A stretch of 64,000 nt of DNA from ChocPot-Mid sp043804925 (GTDB taxonomy: Bacteria; Bacteroidota; Ignavibacteria; Kapaibacteriales; UBA2268): NCBI GenBank assembly GCA_043804925.1, contig JAZDIP010000069.1:62001-126000 (forward strand), given 5' to 3'. Every line of letters begins with the position of its first letter. Position 1 is the first letter of the stretch. The translations under genes were made by a program, and so were the position numbers. Below are positions 54,650 through 63,438 of the stretch, piece by piece. Under the pieces are notes generated by a model. That model ran no database searches. It was not told the origin of the DNA and saw nothing but the letters and a program-made list of their open reading frames with translations.

Positions 54650-56944
54650 TTAAAACTCTAAATTAATGCCTATACTTGGCAGTATTCCTAAATTTGTTCC
54701 GAATTCAGCTTGACCTGTTCTTGGATTCCAACGAATTTGAGAAACATTTTCCCTTCCATAAACATTTTGAACATCAATATATGTAGTCAAAGCCATATTT
54801 GAAAAGTCCCACTTTTTGTCTATCCTCAAATCCAGAGCATGGTAAAGAGGCAGTCTTTCTCCTTCGTTGTATTGGGAATAATCGAGTCTGCCGTCAGGCA
54901 AATATGGTGTTGTGGGCAATCCTGTGGAAGCTCTGAATTTTCCGGCAATTTCCCAATCTTTATTAATGCGGTATCCTAATGAAAAATTAAATATTATTCG
55001 GGAGTCAAATGCACCGGGTTTTTCTATTCCATCCAATGAAGTGAAATTTGTTTCACTGTAAGTCAAGCTCAATAATCCGAAGATAGGAATATCACTCATT
55101 TTCTTTTGAATAAAAAGTTCTGCACCCCTCGAAAAGCCTTTTCCAATCATTGACAATGGTTCCAATCCATAAGGAATATCATTGTATATATCATCAAATC
55201 CTGATGGAGCAAGAACTGCCTGAGGTCTCCAAACCCTGCCGGGATAATTAGAATACCATTTGTAATATACTTCAAGCTGTACTTTTAAATCCTCCATTGG
55301 TGTGTGGTCGTAACCAAGGACAATCTGGTCTGCCTGAATTGCTTTCAATGGTTCGGTTGAACCGCCAACAAGCCAAATGAAGGAAGGTGCCTGATAGTAT
55401 CTTCCTCCACTAAATGTTATTGCAGAGACATCATTTAATTGACATATAACCGACAATCTTGGAGAGAAATATAATTTTGGTTCGCTTATCTCATAATAAT
55501 CCATTCTCCCGCCTAAAGTTATTTTATGCCTCCCAATCGCAGTAGTTAAACTGACATAACTTGAATTTTTAAAAGAAGTGAAGGAAGTATCAATCTTCAA
55601 TTCCTGGGGAATCCCTTCGTTATCCGTTCTGATATAACCCGGAATATTTACATCATAAGTAAGTTTAGATGCATATTTAATTTGATTGCCAAACATCAGG
55701 TCCATTTTCTGATTTAATTTGAATTCAAAATCAGTTTTTAAACTCGTTTCACCTTCATCCGAGAGATTTTTGAATATCTCCACTAAGTTTGAATCTCTCT
55801 GGGCTGTATTGAATGTCGTAAATGTTCTTCCTAAGGTAAAACGACCAAAGCCATCTTTGAAAAGAGTCTGCCATGTAAAACCAGAAAAGTATTGATTTTG
55901 ATTAGGAACCTGTATCCGGCTGTTTCCATACTTATCATCATCTGTTTGATTATTTAATGAAACTGTGTTTAATGCACCAATACCCAGAAAAGAGATTGAA
56001 TTTTTTTGATTAATATCATAATGGATTTTTGTTTGAAAGTCCCAGTATTCCGGAATAAATGAAAATCCTGCCGCTTTAAAAATCAAATCCAAATAGCTTC
56101 TTCTTGCACTGAAAAGAAATGAACCACCATCACCTATTGGTCCTTCAAATCCGACCCCAAATCCTGTTGCCGAAAGATTGACTTTTCCTCCCAATTTATC
56201 TTCATTACCGTTTCTAAGCATAATATTTGTAATAGAAGATACTTTATTTCCATATTTTGAACCAAAGCCGCCTGAAGAAAAAGTAACATCCCGTACAAAG
56301 TCAATGTTGATAATTGACAAGGGACCACCGGTAGCTCCCTGAGAACCAAAGTGATTGATATTTGGTATTTCAATATTATCTACAACAAACAAATTTTCAA
56401 AAGGGGCACCTCCGCGAACAATCAAATCATTTCTTCCGGCAGAAGTAACGGCAACTCCGGGTAATAATGCCGTAGCCCTGATAACATCTTCCTGAGCGCC
56501 GGGAGACCGGCGAATATCTTCATAGCTAAGAGTTTGTGTACTTGTAACGGTTTCGGCATTTTTGACAAAAAAACTTGCTCGAACCTCAGCACCCTGCAAT
56601 TCTATGATTTTATCAATTAATTCAACTTCAATTGGTCTTGGCATTCCTGAATTAACAGCAACATCAGTCTGAACGTATTTTTCGAATCCTACTCCTGAAA
56701 ACTGCACAGAATATACTCCATTTGGAACATTTTCGATTTGGAATTTTCCTTTACTGTTGGTAAAGGTACCAAAATTGGTATTTAACACACGAACAGTAAT
56801 GCTTTGCAAGGGTTGTTGAGTTGATTTGCTAACAACTGAACCGGTTATAATTCCCTTCATTTCAGTATTATTATTATCTTCTTGTCCGAGAAGAAAATGA
56901 ATATTTAGAGTATATATTAAAAGTAATAAGATAATTTTTTTCAT
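54650..56944 (-). CDS. TonB-dependent outer-membrane receptor
   Basis: 764 residues. Signal peptide about 1-20. Residues 28-115 are a carboxypeptidase-regulatory-like beta domain (GSVVSKSTQQPLQSITVRVL... GVYSVQFSGVGFEKY). The plug at about 130-235 contains RRSPGAQEDVIRATALLPGV and LIVRGGAPFENLFVVDNIEI. The rest is a 22-strand barrel ending GINLEF with a terminal Phe. No SusD partner follows and no B12 or haem riboswitch was seen, so the ligand is open. The N-domain is typical of FCB receptors. Confidence 0.9.
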   Translation of the reverse strand: MKKIILLLLIYTLNIHFLLGQEDNNNTEMKGIITGSVVSKSTQQPLQSITVRVLNTNFGTFTNSKGKFQIENVPNGVYSVQFSGVGFEKYVQTDVAVNSGMPRPIEVELIDKIIELQGAEVRASFFVKNAETVTSTQTLSYEDIRRSPGAQEDVIRATALLPGVAVTSAGRNDLIVRGGAPFENLFVVDNIEIPNINHFGSQGATGGPLSIINIDFVRDVTFSSGGFGSKYGNKVSSITNIMLRNGNEDKLGGKVNLSATGFGVGFEGPIGDGGSFLFSARRSYLDLIFKAAGFSFIPEYWDFQTKIHYDINQKNSISFLGIGALNTVSLNNQTDDDKYGNSRIQVPNQNQYFSGFTWQTLFKDGFGRFTLGRTFTTFNTAQRDSNLVEIFKNLSDEGETSLKTDFEFKLNQKMDLMFGNQIKYASKLTYDVNIPGYIRTDNEGIPQELKIDTSFTSFKNSSYVSLTTAIGRHKITLGGRMDYYEISEPKLYFSPRLSVICQLNDVSAITFSGGRYYQAPSFIWLVGGSTEPLKAIQADQIVLGYDHTPMEDLKVQLEVYYKWYSNYPGRVWRPQAVLAPSGFDDIYNDIPYGLEPLSMIGKGFSRGAELFIQKKMSDIPIFGLLSLTYSETNFTSLDGIEKPGAFDSRIIFNFSLGYRINKDWEIAGKFRASTGLPTTPYLPDGRLDYSQYNEGERLPLYHALDLRIDKKWDFSNMALTTYIDVQNVYGRENVSQIRWNPRTGQAEFGTNLGILPSIGINLEF

Positions 56945-57081
56945 TTTTAATAAGATTATTAGTTTAACCTAAATTTTGAGATGAATAACGAAATTTCATC
57001 AGATAAATTGCAGAATATTTTAAAAAAATTGAATTCTTCACTGATTTTATTGATGTTATAAATGCTTTTTATTTTTCTAAG

Positions 57082-57111
57082 TTGCATTTTAATTTTATAT
57101 TCTTAATTTTG
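57082..57111 (+). promoter_or_regulatory. FCB-type promoter candidate
   Basis: TTG at 57082-57084, 19 bases, then TAATTTTG at 57104-57111. It lies 30 bases before the ATG of the barrel gene and fits the TTG/TANNTTTG pattern. Confidence 0.5.
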
Positions 57112-57141
57112 CATTAAATTAATTAATAACTAAGGTTAAAA

Positions 57142-57951
57142 ATGAAAGATAAATTAGTATTACTCGCAATTTTTTTGTTGTCACATTGTGTTATAAATGC
57201 ACAAGATGACCAACTTGACGAATTGTCCTTTGAAGAACAAAATTACGAACAATTTGTTGAGGAATCAACTCCATATTTTGTTATAGGAGGTGGACCGGTT
57301 ATGAATATGATGTTTCTTAATTTCGACGATATCAATTCCAGTTTAATAAATAAATTTTTTAAAGGAAATACAGATGTTAATCTTGACGGAAATTTCTACC
57401 AATTTGGTGCACAGGGCATGATAAGTGTCGGATTAATTCCGAATATCAGGATTGGTGTTCTTGGATTAGGAGGAAGCAAGTCTCCCGAAAATCCGATGGA
57501 TACAACAATTAATAATATACAATACAGCAGGTATTTTGATTATTCTCTTGGTTATACCGGAATAAATATTGATTATGCATGGGTACCATTCACCGGTTTC
57601 AAGTTCGCAATCGTACCTGGTGTTACTTTGGGATGGGGAACGATCAATATTGAAAACTATCAGACACAAAAAGAAATCGAGTTTACCGATATAAAACCCG
57701 AAACAGACAATTTAAACTACTACATGAAGCTTGAGTCCTCATATTGGCATGTAGCACCAATGCTCAGTTTTGAATATTCGCCTACTTTTCTGTCATTATT
57801 TAGGGCGAGTGTCGGTTATACAATGTCATTCCCGGGTACATGGAATATAAATAGTAATGAAGATTCTAATGTAAAAAACGTCCCGACTGGAATAAATTCT
57901 AATGGTTTAACCTTTCAGTTTGGGATTATTCTGGGGATTTTTAATTATTAG
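57142..57951 (+). CDS. Predicted outer-membrane beta-barrel protein
   Basis: 269 residues with signal peptide (MKDKLVLLAIFLLSHCVINA). An acidic segment (DDQLDELSFEEQNYEQFVEE in part) follows, then strand-like stretches: YFVIGGGPVMNMMFLNF, QFGAQGMISVGLIPNIRIGV, GFKFAIVPGVTLGWG, LFRASVGYTMSFPG, LTFQFGIILGIFNY. It ends in an aromatic residue. I do not recognise the family. It is divergent from the TonB receptor gene (197 bases apart). Confidence 0.6.
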   Translation: MKDKLVLLAIFLLSHCVINAQDDQLDELSFEEQNYEQFVEESTPYFVIGGGPVMNMMFLNFDDINSSLINKFFKGNTDVNLDGNFYQFGAQGMISVGLIPNIRIGVLGLGGSKSPENPMDTTINNIQYSRYFDYSLGYTGINIDYAWVPFTGFKFAIVPGVTLGWGTINIENYQTQKEIEFTDIKPETDNLNYYMKLESSYWHVAPMLSFEYSPTFLSLFRASVGYTMSFPGTWNINSNEDSNVKNVPTGINSNGLTFQFGIILGIFNY

Positions 57952-57956
57952 TACCT

Positions 57957-58035
57957 AAGAGTTTAGAGTTTAGAGTTTAGGAGTTTGGGAGTATAGGCAG
58001 TTAGTCTTTTAGGAGTTTAGACTTTTAGGTAGTAG
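57957..58035 (+). repeat. GAGTTTAGAGTTTAG repeats
   Basis: AGAGTTTAGAGTTTAGAGTTTAGGAGTTT repeats a 7-8 base unit, then AGGCAGTTAGTCTTTTAGGAGTTTAG. A similar AGGCAGTTAGACTGTTAGG lies at 7711-7732, and the same family in reverse lies at 31497-31520. TTTCTATTTTCTATTTTC repeats occupy 58107-58150. Confidence 0.6.
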
Positions 58036-58155
58036 GATAATCGAGAAATATTTGCATAAAAGGGAAATTTTATGCATTTTTGTAAGCTAAATTTTTAGAA
58101 TTTTCTTGATTCTTTCTTTCTATTTTCTATTTTCTATTTTCTATTTTCTAAAACC

Positions 58156-58229
58156 GGGCCTGTAGCTCAGTTGGTTAGAGCAACGGACTCATAATCCGTC
58201 GGCCGGGGGTTCAAGTCCCTCCGGGCCCA
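58156..58229 (+). tRNA. tRNA with CAU anticodon (elongator Met or Ile2)
   Basis: The acceptor stem GGGCCTG pairs with CGGGCCC (one G-U), and the discriminator is A. The D arm GCTCAGTTGG, anticodon loop CTCATAA (CAU) and T arm GGGGGTTCAAGTCCC are all normal. Length 74. Read alone, a CAU anticodon does not separate elongator Met from Ile with lysidine; it is not the initiator, which would have a mismatched first pair. It lies alone among repeats. Confidence 0.93.
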
Positions 58230-58374
58230 CTTTGATAAATGAGGATAATTGACAGTGGACAATTATTCGTTGTCAGTTTTCCGTTTTCCGTTATCGGTTC
58301 AAAATTTTCCATTATATGTTTTCCATTGTACATTAATATTTCTGTACCTCAGTTGTCTTTCTCTGTAAGAGTGT

Positions 58375-58783
58375 CTACCTTTTTTGCTCATCTTCTTGAT
58401 ACTTCACATATTTTCTGATCACTTCCTCATCTAATCCTACTGTGCTTGCAAAATATCCTCTTGCCCAAATATGTCCTCCCCAATATGGTTTCGTTCTTAG
58501 TTCTCCCTTTCTCTGAAATAACTTTATATCCGTTTTACCTTTCAGGTATCCCATATACTCCGATACTGATAACTTTGGTTGTATTGATACCAAATGTGTA
58601 TGTGGTCTTTCTGGATGTTCAACTCTATTACTTCCATATCCTTATACTCACTTAATCTTCTTATTTCTACTTCTAAGTATTCTGTTATGCTCCCTCCAAT
58701 ACCTTATATCAATATTTGGGTATTCATAATATATGGTAAACACAATAGTATATTGTATGTGATAATTTCTTATATTTGCTCAT
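58375..58783 (-). pseudogene. Decayed IS200/IS605-type transposase TnpA
   Basis: Minus-strand remnants join as one HUH transposase: SKYKKLSHTIYYCVYHIL at the start, ITEYLEVEIRRLSEYKDMEV and ELNIQKDHIH in the middle, and LSVSEYMGYLKGKTD... KPYWGGHIWARGYFAS at the end. Two in-frame stops (TGA after YCVYHIL and again soon after) and two single-base frame slips break it: one before ITEYLE, one after DHIH, where the HxH metal motif would read HIHM. The catalytic-Tyr region survives only in part. Only the last 72 codons form an open frame. Confidence 0.88.
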
Positions 58784-58826
58784 TCCCTAAAATAACATTT
58801 TTTAGGGGCATAGCCAAAAAGGTTTA

Positions 58827-58845
58827 CTACCGATATAGCCGGTAG
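58827..58845 (+). repeat. Hairpin upstream of the IS200-like remnant
   Basis: CTACCG and CGGTAG pair across ATATAGC. It lies about 45 bases before the transposase start (minus strand), where IS200-type elements carry their left-end hairpin. The remaining stretch 58846-59139 has no gene or strong signal. Confidence 0.45.
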
Positions 58846-59139
58846 ATTTCTTTGATAAAAAGATAATAGATAATTTTATACTGTTATATTGATTTTAGTT
58901 GTAAAAAAATAAAAAATTTTACTTTGTAAAATTCGTTGTTATTTTAAAGCATAAATCAGGTGTAATTTTAAAATAGTTTTTTTTTCTATATTTAGTAGTT
59001 TAAAAAGATGGTAAGTTTTTTGCTAGAGATATCAAAAGTTTTAATTAGTCTATATAAGTGAAAATATTAAAATAATTATTGAAAAGAGAAATTAATTGTT
59101 ATTTGAGCATATAAGTTAATTATTGAATTGGAGAAAGTT

Positions 59140-59793
59140 ATGGACATGTTTTTTTATAATAATAAGAGCTACGAAGTTGATTCGTACGGTTTTCTTGTTA
59201 ATTCATCAGCATGGGATGAAAATTTTGCTGCAGGTATAGCCCTGGAGTTAAATATTCAGGGTGGTCTTAAAGTTGAACACTGGAAAATAATTAACTACAT
59301 ACGAGATATTTATAAGAAAACAAATATATGTCCGGTTGTCTATGAAACGTGTAAGAACAACAATCTGACTTTATACGAATTGAAAGAACTTTTCCCTGCA
59401 GGTTATCAGCGTGGAGCATGCAGAATTGCAGGTATTACATATCGCGAAGGATTCTTACGATATAATCTTTCCGACAGCCATCAATCAACAGTTGCCTCTG
59501 TAAAAGATGATAAAACTTATACAATTGATAAGTATGGCTTTCTTATTAATCCGAACGAATGGGATAAAAATTTTGTAGTTTTAAAAGCAAGTGAATTGAA
59601 AATGTCTGCTTTAAACGGGAATCATTGGAAGATTATTTTATATTTAAGAGAGAAGTTTGAATCAACAAAGAAAATTCCTACAATTTATGAAACTTGTGAG
59701 GATAATAATATTGATTTTGACGAGTTCAGTCGTCTATTTCCTGATGGCTATCACAGAGGTGCTGTAAAACTTTCAGGATTATGCTTATTTTAA
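59140..59793 (+). CDS. Tandem DsrC/TusE-like sulfur-carrier-family protein
   Basis: 217 residues from ATG 59140, chosen because GGAG lies seven bases upstream (a TTG at 59128 overlaps it). Two copies of the DsrC/TusE fold follow one another: residues 8-108 (YEVDSYGFLVNSSAWDENFA, EHWKIINYIRD, LFPAGYQRGACRIAG) and 124-217 (YTIDKYGFLINPNEWDKNF, NHWKIILYLRE, LFPDGYHRGAVKLSG). In DsrC two cysteines 11 apart end the C-terminal arm. Repeat 1 keeps the first (Cys94) but has Phe105 at the second; repeat 2 has Val209 and ends in LCLF (Cys215). Cys71 and Cys186 recur at the same place in both repeats. No dsrAB is here. Its role in sulfur or electron transfer is inference. Confidence 0.85.
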   Translation: MDMFFYNNKSYEVDSYGFLVNSSAWDENFAAGIALELNIQGGLKVEHWKIINYIRDIYKKTNICPVVYETCKNNNLTLYELKELFPAGYQRGACRIAGITYREGFLRYNLSDSHQSTVASVKDDKTYTIDKYGFLINPNEWDKNFVVLKASELKMSALNGNHWKIILYLREKFESTKKIPTIYETCEDNNIDFDEFSRLFPDGYHRGAVKLSGLCLF

Positions 59794-60146
59794 TTTATTC
59801 ATAACGAATAAAACTATTTGAAACCATTGCTTCACCGTGTTAATAATAAGATATTACAATAGTTTATATATTTTACTTTTAGCAAAAATATCGTTTTATG
59901 TAATTTCTTTTAAAATTTCATTTTATCATATTGTTCGACATTATAGTTAACCTGTTTAACCGAAGATAAATTTATTAATTTTCCAAATCAGAAAACTTCC
60001 AATCTCTTATATTAGTTTACCAACATCAAATTTACAATAATGATAAAGCTATTTATGATTATGAGAATTTAGAATCATTTCAAATTTTAGAAATCAAGGA
60101 CTGCTCAACATTTCAGCATTTATTCGATTGTGGCACAGAGTTTATT
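59794..60146 (+). other. Gap without an identifiable gene
   Basis: 353 AT-rich bases between the DsrC-like gene and the receiver gene. I see no tRNA, no hairpin with a T run, and no frame longer than a few tens of codons. It may hold the promoter of the receiver gene, but no clear TANNTTTG box with a partner was found. Confidence 0.5.
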
Positions 60147-60662
60147 ATGTTTTGTTTTATGGAAAAGAAAACAAAAAATAATTTACTTATAGTTGATGAC
60201 GAGCAGTCAATATTAATTGCTTACCGGCAATTATTTAAAAACGATTATTTGAATGTCGATGTCGCTGATAATAATGAAACTGCGGAAATGATGTTATTGA
60301 GAAAAAAATATGATGCAGTAATTACTGACCTTGAATTAAGCAAAGATAAAAAAAAGGAAGGAATGCTAATAATTAAAAGAGTAAAAGATTTATATCCTAA
60401 AGCAATAAAGATTATGATTACTGCTTATGGCAATAATAATATAAAGGAAGAAGCTTTATCATTTGGTGCGGATTATTACTTTGAAAAGCCGGTCTCGATA
60501 AAAATCATTTTATCAATATTAGAAAATTCAGGTATATATAATCAAAGTATTCCCAAAAAAGCAAAAGAAGAGAACATAAAAAATTATAATTTAAAGAAAA
60601 ATCATTTTAATGAGAGAAATCAGGAAAATAGAAATTATGCCGGAAATAAAAAGGTTTATTAA
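60147..60662 (+). CDS. Single-domain response regulator
   Basis: 171 residues. The receiver domain (about 12-125) has IVDDEQSI (acidic pocket), the phospho-acceptor Asp in DAVITDLELS, and FEKPVS with the conserved Lys. A basic, Asn-rich tail (about 130-171) has no output domain. Either ATG 60147 or ATG 60159 could start it; neither has a good ribosome site. No histidine kinase is adjacent. It is 36 bases before the next gene, with which it may be cotranscribed. Confidence 0.85.
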   Translation: MFCFMEKKTKNNLLIVDDEQSILIAYRQLFKNDYLNVDVADNNETAEMMLLRKKYDAVITDLELSKDKKKEGMLIIKRVKDLYPKAIKIMITAYGNNNIKEEALSFGADYYFEKPVSIKIILSILENSGIYNQSIPKKAKEENIKNYNLKKNHFNERNQENRNYAGNKKVY

Positions 60663-60698
60663 CTATGACATTAACATTAAATTATCTTGGAGGTATAA

Positions 60699-61508
60699 AT
60701 GAATATAATAACAGTTTCGAGGGGATCACTAACGTTTTCACAAATGTTCTCAGAACGACTATCTTCCGAGCTTGGAATACCCCTAATTCGAAGAGAGCAG
60801 GTATTTGAGGAAGCGGATAAATATTCGATACGAGAGACAGGATTTTCAGATATTTCATTTATCGACAGAGCTCCAAGTGTTTGGGAAAGGCAGTATTACA
60901 GACGAAAGCATTATCTGCTTGCCTTCCAAACCGCTTTGATTGATTTAGCTTTGCAGGGAAGTTGTATCTATGAAGGTCATCTTGGACAGTATTTACTGAC
61001 GGATATTCCTTTTGTACTTAGAACCAGGATAATTCAATCAGAAGAAAAACGAATTAAAAGTCATATGAATTTAAAGAAGCTTAGTTTCGACCAAGCCCGG
61101 ATTTATATTAAGTTGGTTGATGAGAGAAGACGGCATTGGTCTGAATTTCTGTATGGTATCAATATTGAAGATCCAAGATATTATGATTTTGTAGTTAATC
61201 TTGAAAATATGGGAATTGATTCGGCAGTAAAGGTTGTCAGTTCTGCAGTACAATTACCCATTTATAACTCAACACCCGGCAGTATGTCGAAACTAAAAGA
61301 CCTTAACCTTGTTGCGAAAGCAAAACTCTATTTATACCTATCTCCGAAAACGAGGGGTTATGAGGTTGATATTACAGCCGATTCTTCAAAGGAGAGAATA
61401 GTTGTCAGCGGATTGAGTTCGACTATGGACGCAGATAAATCTGAAATTTTGATAAGCAGTGTTCTTTCATCGCTTAAAGGAGTTAAAACTATTGACTATG
61501 AAAATTAA
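60699..61508 (+). CDS. Cytidylate-kinase-like protein with a BON-like C-terminus
   Basis: 269 residues. Residues 1-200 follow the cytidylate-kinase-like family (NIITVSRGSLTFSQMFSERL, ELGIPLIRREQVFEEADKYS, IYEGHLGQYLL, RIKSHMNLKKLSFDQARIYI). The nucleotide loop GSGG of the family is replaced by SLTFSQ, so ATP binding is doubtful. Residues 205-269 (LVAKAKLYLYLSP... ERIVVSGLSSTMDADKSEIL... KGVKTIDYE) resemble a BON domain. It has a strong GGAGGT site. Position before etfB suggests a regulatory or assembly role, by inference only. Confidence 0.65.
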   Translation: MNIITVSRGSLTFSQMFSERLSSELGIPLIRREQVFEEADKYSIRETGFSDISFIDRAPSVWERQYYRRKHYLLAFQTALIDLALQGSCIYEGHLGQYLLTDIPFVLRTRIIQSEEKRIKSHMNLKKLSFDQARIYIKLVDERRRHWSEFLYGINIEDPRYYDFVVNLENMGIDSAVKVVSSAVQLPIYNSTPGSMSKLKDLNLVAKAKLYLYLSPKTRGYEVDITADSSKERIVVSGLSSTMDADKSEILISSVLSSLKGVKTIDYEN

Positions 61509-61594
61509 GAATTACAAGTTTGTTTATATGACATTATTAATAAATAATTTCATCAGAAGAAATCAATGATTAAAAATATAAGAAGGATAGGATT

Positions 61595-62368
61595 ATGAAT
61601 ATTATTGTTTTGTTAAAAATGGTACCCGATGTTGTCGAGGAACTTACCATAGCAGGTGATGGTGTAACGCTGGATGAAGAATGGTTGAGACTGAAAGTCA
61701 GCGAATCTGATGAACATGCCCTCGAAGAAGCGATAATTCTAAAGGAGCGATATGGTGGAACAGTAACTGTAGCAGCTCTTGAAGCGGCAGAACTTGACGA
61801 TGCCCTTTTTACCGCTATAGCTAAAGGAGCTGACCGTGTTGTTAAAATCGTAGGTGACTGGAAAAATTATGGTTCTCCTTCAATTTCGAAACTGTTCTCG
61901 AATTTTCTTTCTACTGAAGGTTATATTGACAATCAGACTTTAATACTGACGGGTTCACAAGCCATAGATGATTTGGAGGGAGAAACGATATATTACCTTG
62001 CAGAGGAACTGAATCTACCGGGCAACAGTGTAGTAACGGGAATAAAAGTTGATGAGAACAGGTTGACATATATCAAAGAATTTTCGGGTGGTTTACGTGG
62101 GGAATTTGAAGTCCCATTACCTGCAGTAATTGGAGTGCAGACGGCTGAAAATCCGCCACGTTACGTACCGATAGCCAAAATAAGGGCAGTTATGAAAACT
62201 ACCAGGATTGATGAAATTGAAATGCCACTTGGTGATTTGAGCAAAGGTATTACAATTAATAAACTTCTAGAACCTGAAGTATCGGGAAGGGCTGAAATGC
62301 TTGAGGGTTCGTCGGTGGAAATCTCGACTCGTATTGTAGATATTTTGTCTGAAAAAGGAATATTTTAA
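61595..62368 (+). CDS. etfB: Electron transfer flavoprotein beta subunit
   Basis: 257 residues. It begins MNIIVLLKMVPDVVEE, with DEHALEEAIILKE near residue 38 and TGSQAIDDLEGETIYYLAEEL near 120 as family marks. Pairs with EtfA and holds AMP or FAD at the subunit interface. It passes electrons from acyl-CoA or other dehydrogenases to a quinone-linked acceptor. Followed by etfA after 11 bases with AGGAG between. Confidence 0.93.
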   Translation: MNIIVLLKMVPDVVEELTIAGDGVTLDEEWLRLKVSESDEHALEEAIILKERYGGTVTVAALEAAELDDALFTAIAKGADRVVKIVGDWKNYGSPSISKLFSNFLSTEGYIDNQTLILTGSQAIDDLEGETIYYLAEELNLPGNSVVTGIKVDENRLTYIKEFSGGLRGEFEVPLPAVIGVQTAENPPRYVPIAKIRAVMKTTRIDEIEMPLGDLSKGITINKLLEPEVSGRAEMLEGSSVEISTRIVDILSEKGIF

Positions 62369-62379
62369 GGAGTAAAACA

Positions 62380-63348
62380 ATGGATAATATATTTGTATTA
62401 GTAGAACACATGAAAGGCAATATCGCCGATATTAGTTTTGAAATGCTGGGTATAGGACGAAAAATTGCAGATCAATTAGGTTTACAGTTAAATGCTGTCA
62501 TCATTGGGAATAATATAAGTTCCCTGTCCACAGAATTGGGAACAGCCGACTCGGTTATTCTAATAGATAACGAAAAAATGGAAATGCCATGCCCTGCCAA
62601 AACTGCCAATCTGCTGAAATCGTTAATAGAACAGAAAAGCGGTTCCATTGTTTTGATTGGCAGTACAAATGTTTCTTCAGGGGTAGGTCCTATACTGTCT
62701 CATAAACTAAATTTACATTTTCTTAATTTTTGCAAGAACATTGTAATTGAAGACAACACATTAATTGTAACAAGCCAGCTTTTTGGAGGTAAAATATTTT
62801 CTGAAGTTATCTTGCCGGATAACAAAGGTGTTATTAGCATTTATCCCGGTTCCTTTCCTGTTGATGCAGGTAAAAGCGACAAAATACCCATGGTTGAAGA
62901 CATTGATATTCAAGTTACGGAATCCGGAACAATGTTTAAAAATTATATTGAACCTGAAGCGGGTGATATTGATATAACAAAAGAGAATATTCTAATCTCG
63001 GTTGGAAGGGGAATCGAAAACAGCGATAATATCAGCTTGGCTGAAGAATTGATTTCTTCGCTTGGCGGTGCCATTTGTGCTTCCCGTCCTGTTATTGACC
63101 AGGGATGGCTTCCCTTAAGCCGCCAAGTCGGAAAATCAGGTATGATAGTGAAACCTAAACTTTATTTTGCTTTAGGAATTAGCGGTGCACCCGAACATGT
63201 CGAGGGCATGAAGGATTCAGGTCTGATAATAGCAATAAATAAAGACCCTGCTGCACCCATTTTCAACTATGCGCACTATGGAATTTGTGCCGATTTGAAT
63301 GATATTGTTCCATCGGTTGTTGAAGAATTAAAAAAGCGAAAATCATAA
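62380..63348 (+). CDS. etfA: Electron transfer flavoprotein alpha subunit
   Basis: 322 residues. The C-terminal FAD domain (about 195-322) holds LISVGRGIENSDNI, SRQVGKSG and LYFALGISGAPEHVEGM, and ends with INKDPAAPIFNYAHYGICADL. All are the usual FAD-binding stretches. The N-terminal domain (about 1-190) is intact. It forms the heterodimer with EtfB. The next gene is the likely membrane acceptor. Confidence 0.94.
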   Translation: MDNIFVLVEHMKGNIADISFEMLGIGRKIADQLGLQLNAVIIGNNISSLSTELGTADSVILIDNEKMEMPCPAKTANLLKSLIEQKSGSIVLIGSTNVSSGVGPILSHKLNLHFLNFCKNIVIEDNTLIVTSQLFGGKIFSEVILPDNKGVISIYPGSFPVDAGKSDKIPMVEDIDIQVTESGTMFKNYIEPEAGDIDITKENILISVGRGIENSDNISLAEELISSLGGAICASRPVIDQGWLPLSRQVGKSGMIVKPKLYFALGISGAPEHVEGMKDSGLIIAINKDPAAPIFNYAHYGICADLNDIVPSVVEELKKRKS

Positions 63349-63438
63349 AGATATGGTTAAAGACTTAATGTTGTTGTGCTTTGAAGGATAGCATTTTTTT
63401 AGAATAATTTATTTTAAATATATCGGGGACTAAGATTT

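Noticed and set aside
58446..58845. Plus-strand open frames over the transposase remnant (58446-58655, 58594-58845)
   Set aside because: They are antisense shadows of the IS200-like gene and have no family pattern.
59140..59793. Evidence that this organism reduces sulfate
   Set aside because: No dsrAB, apr or sat genes are in the window and the cysteine pair of DsrC is incomplete. DsrC-like proteins are widespread.
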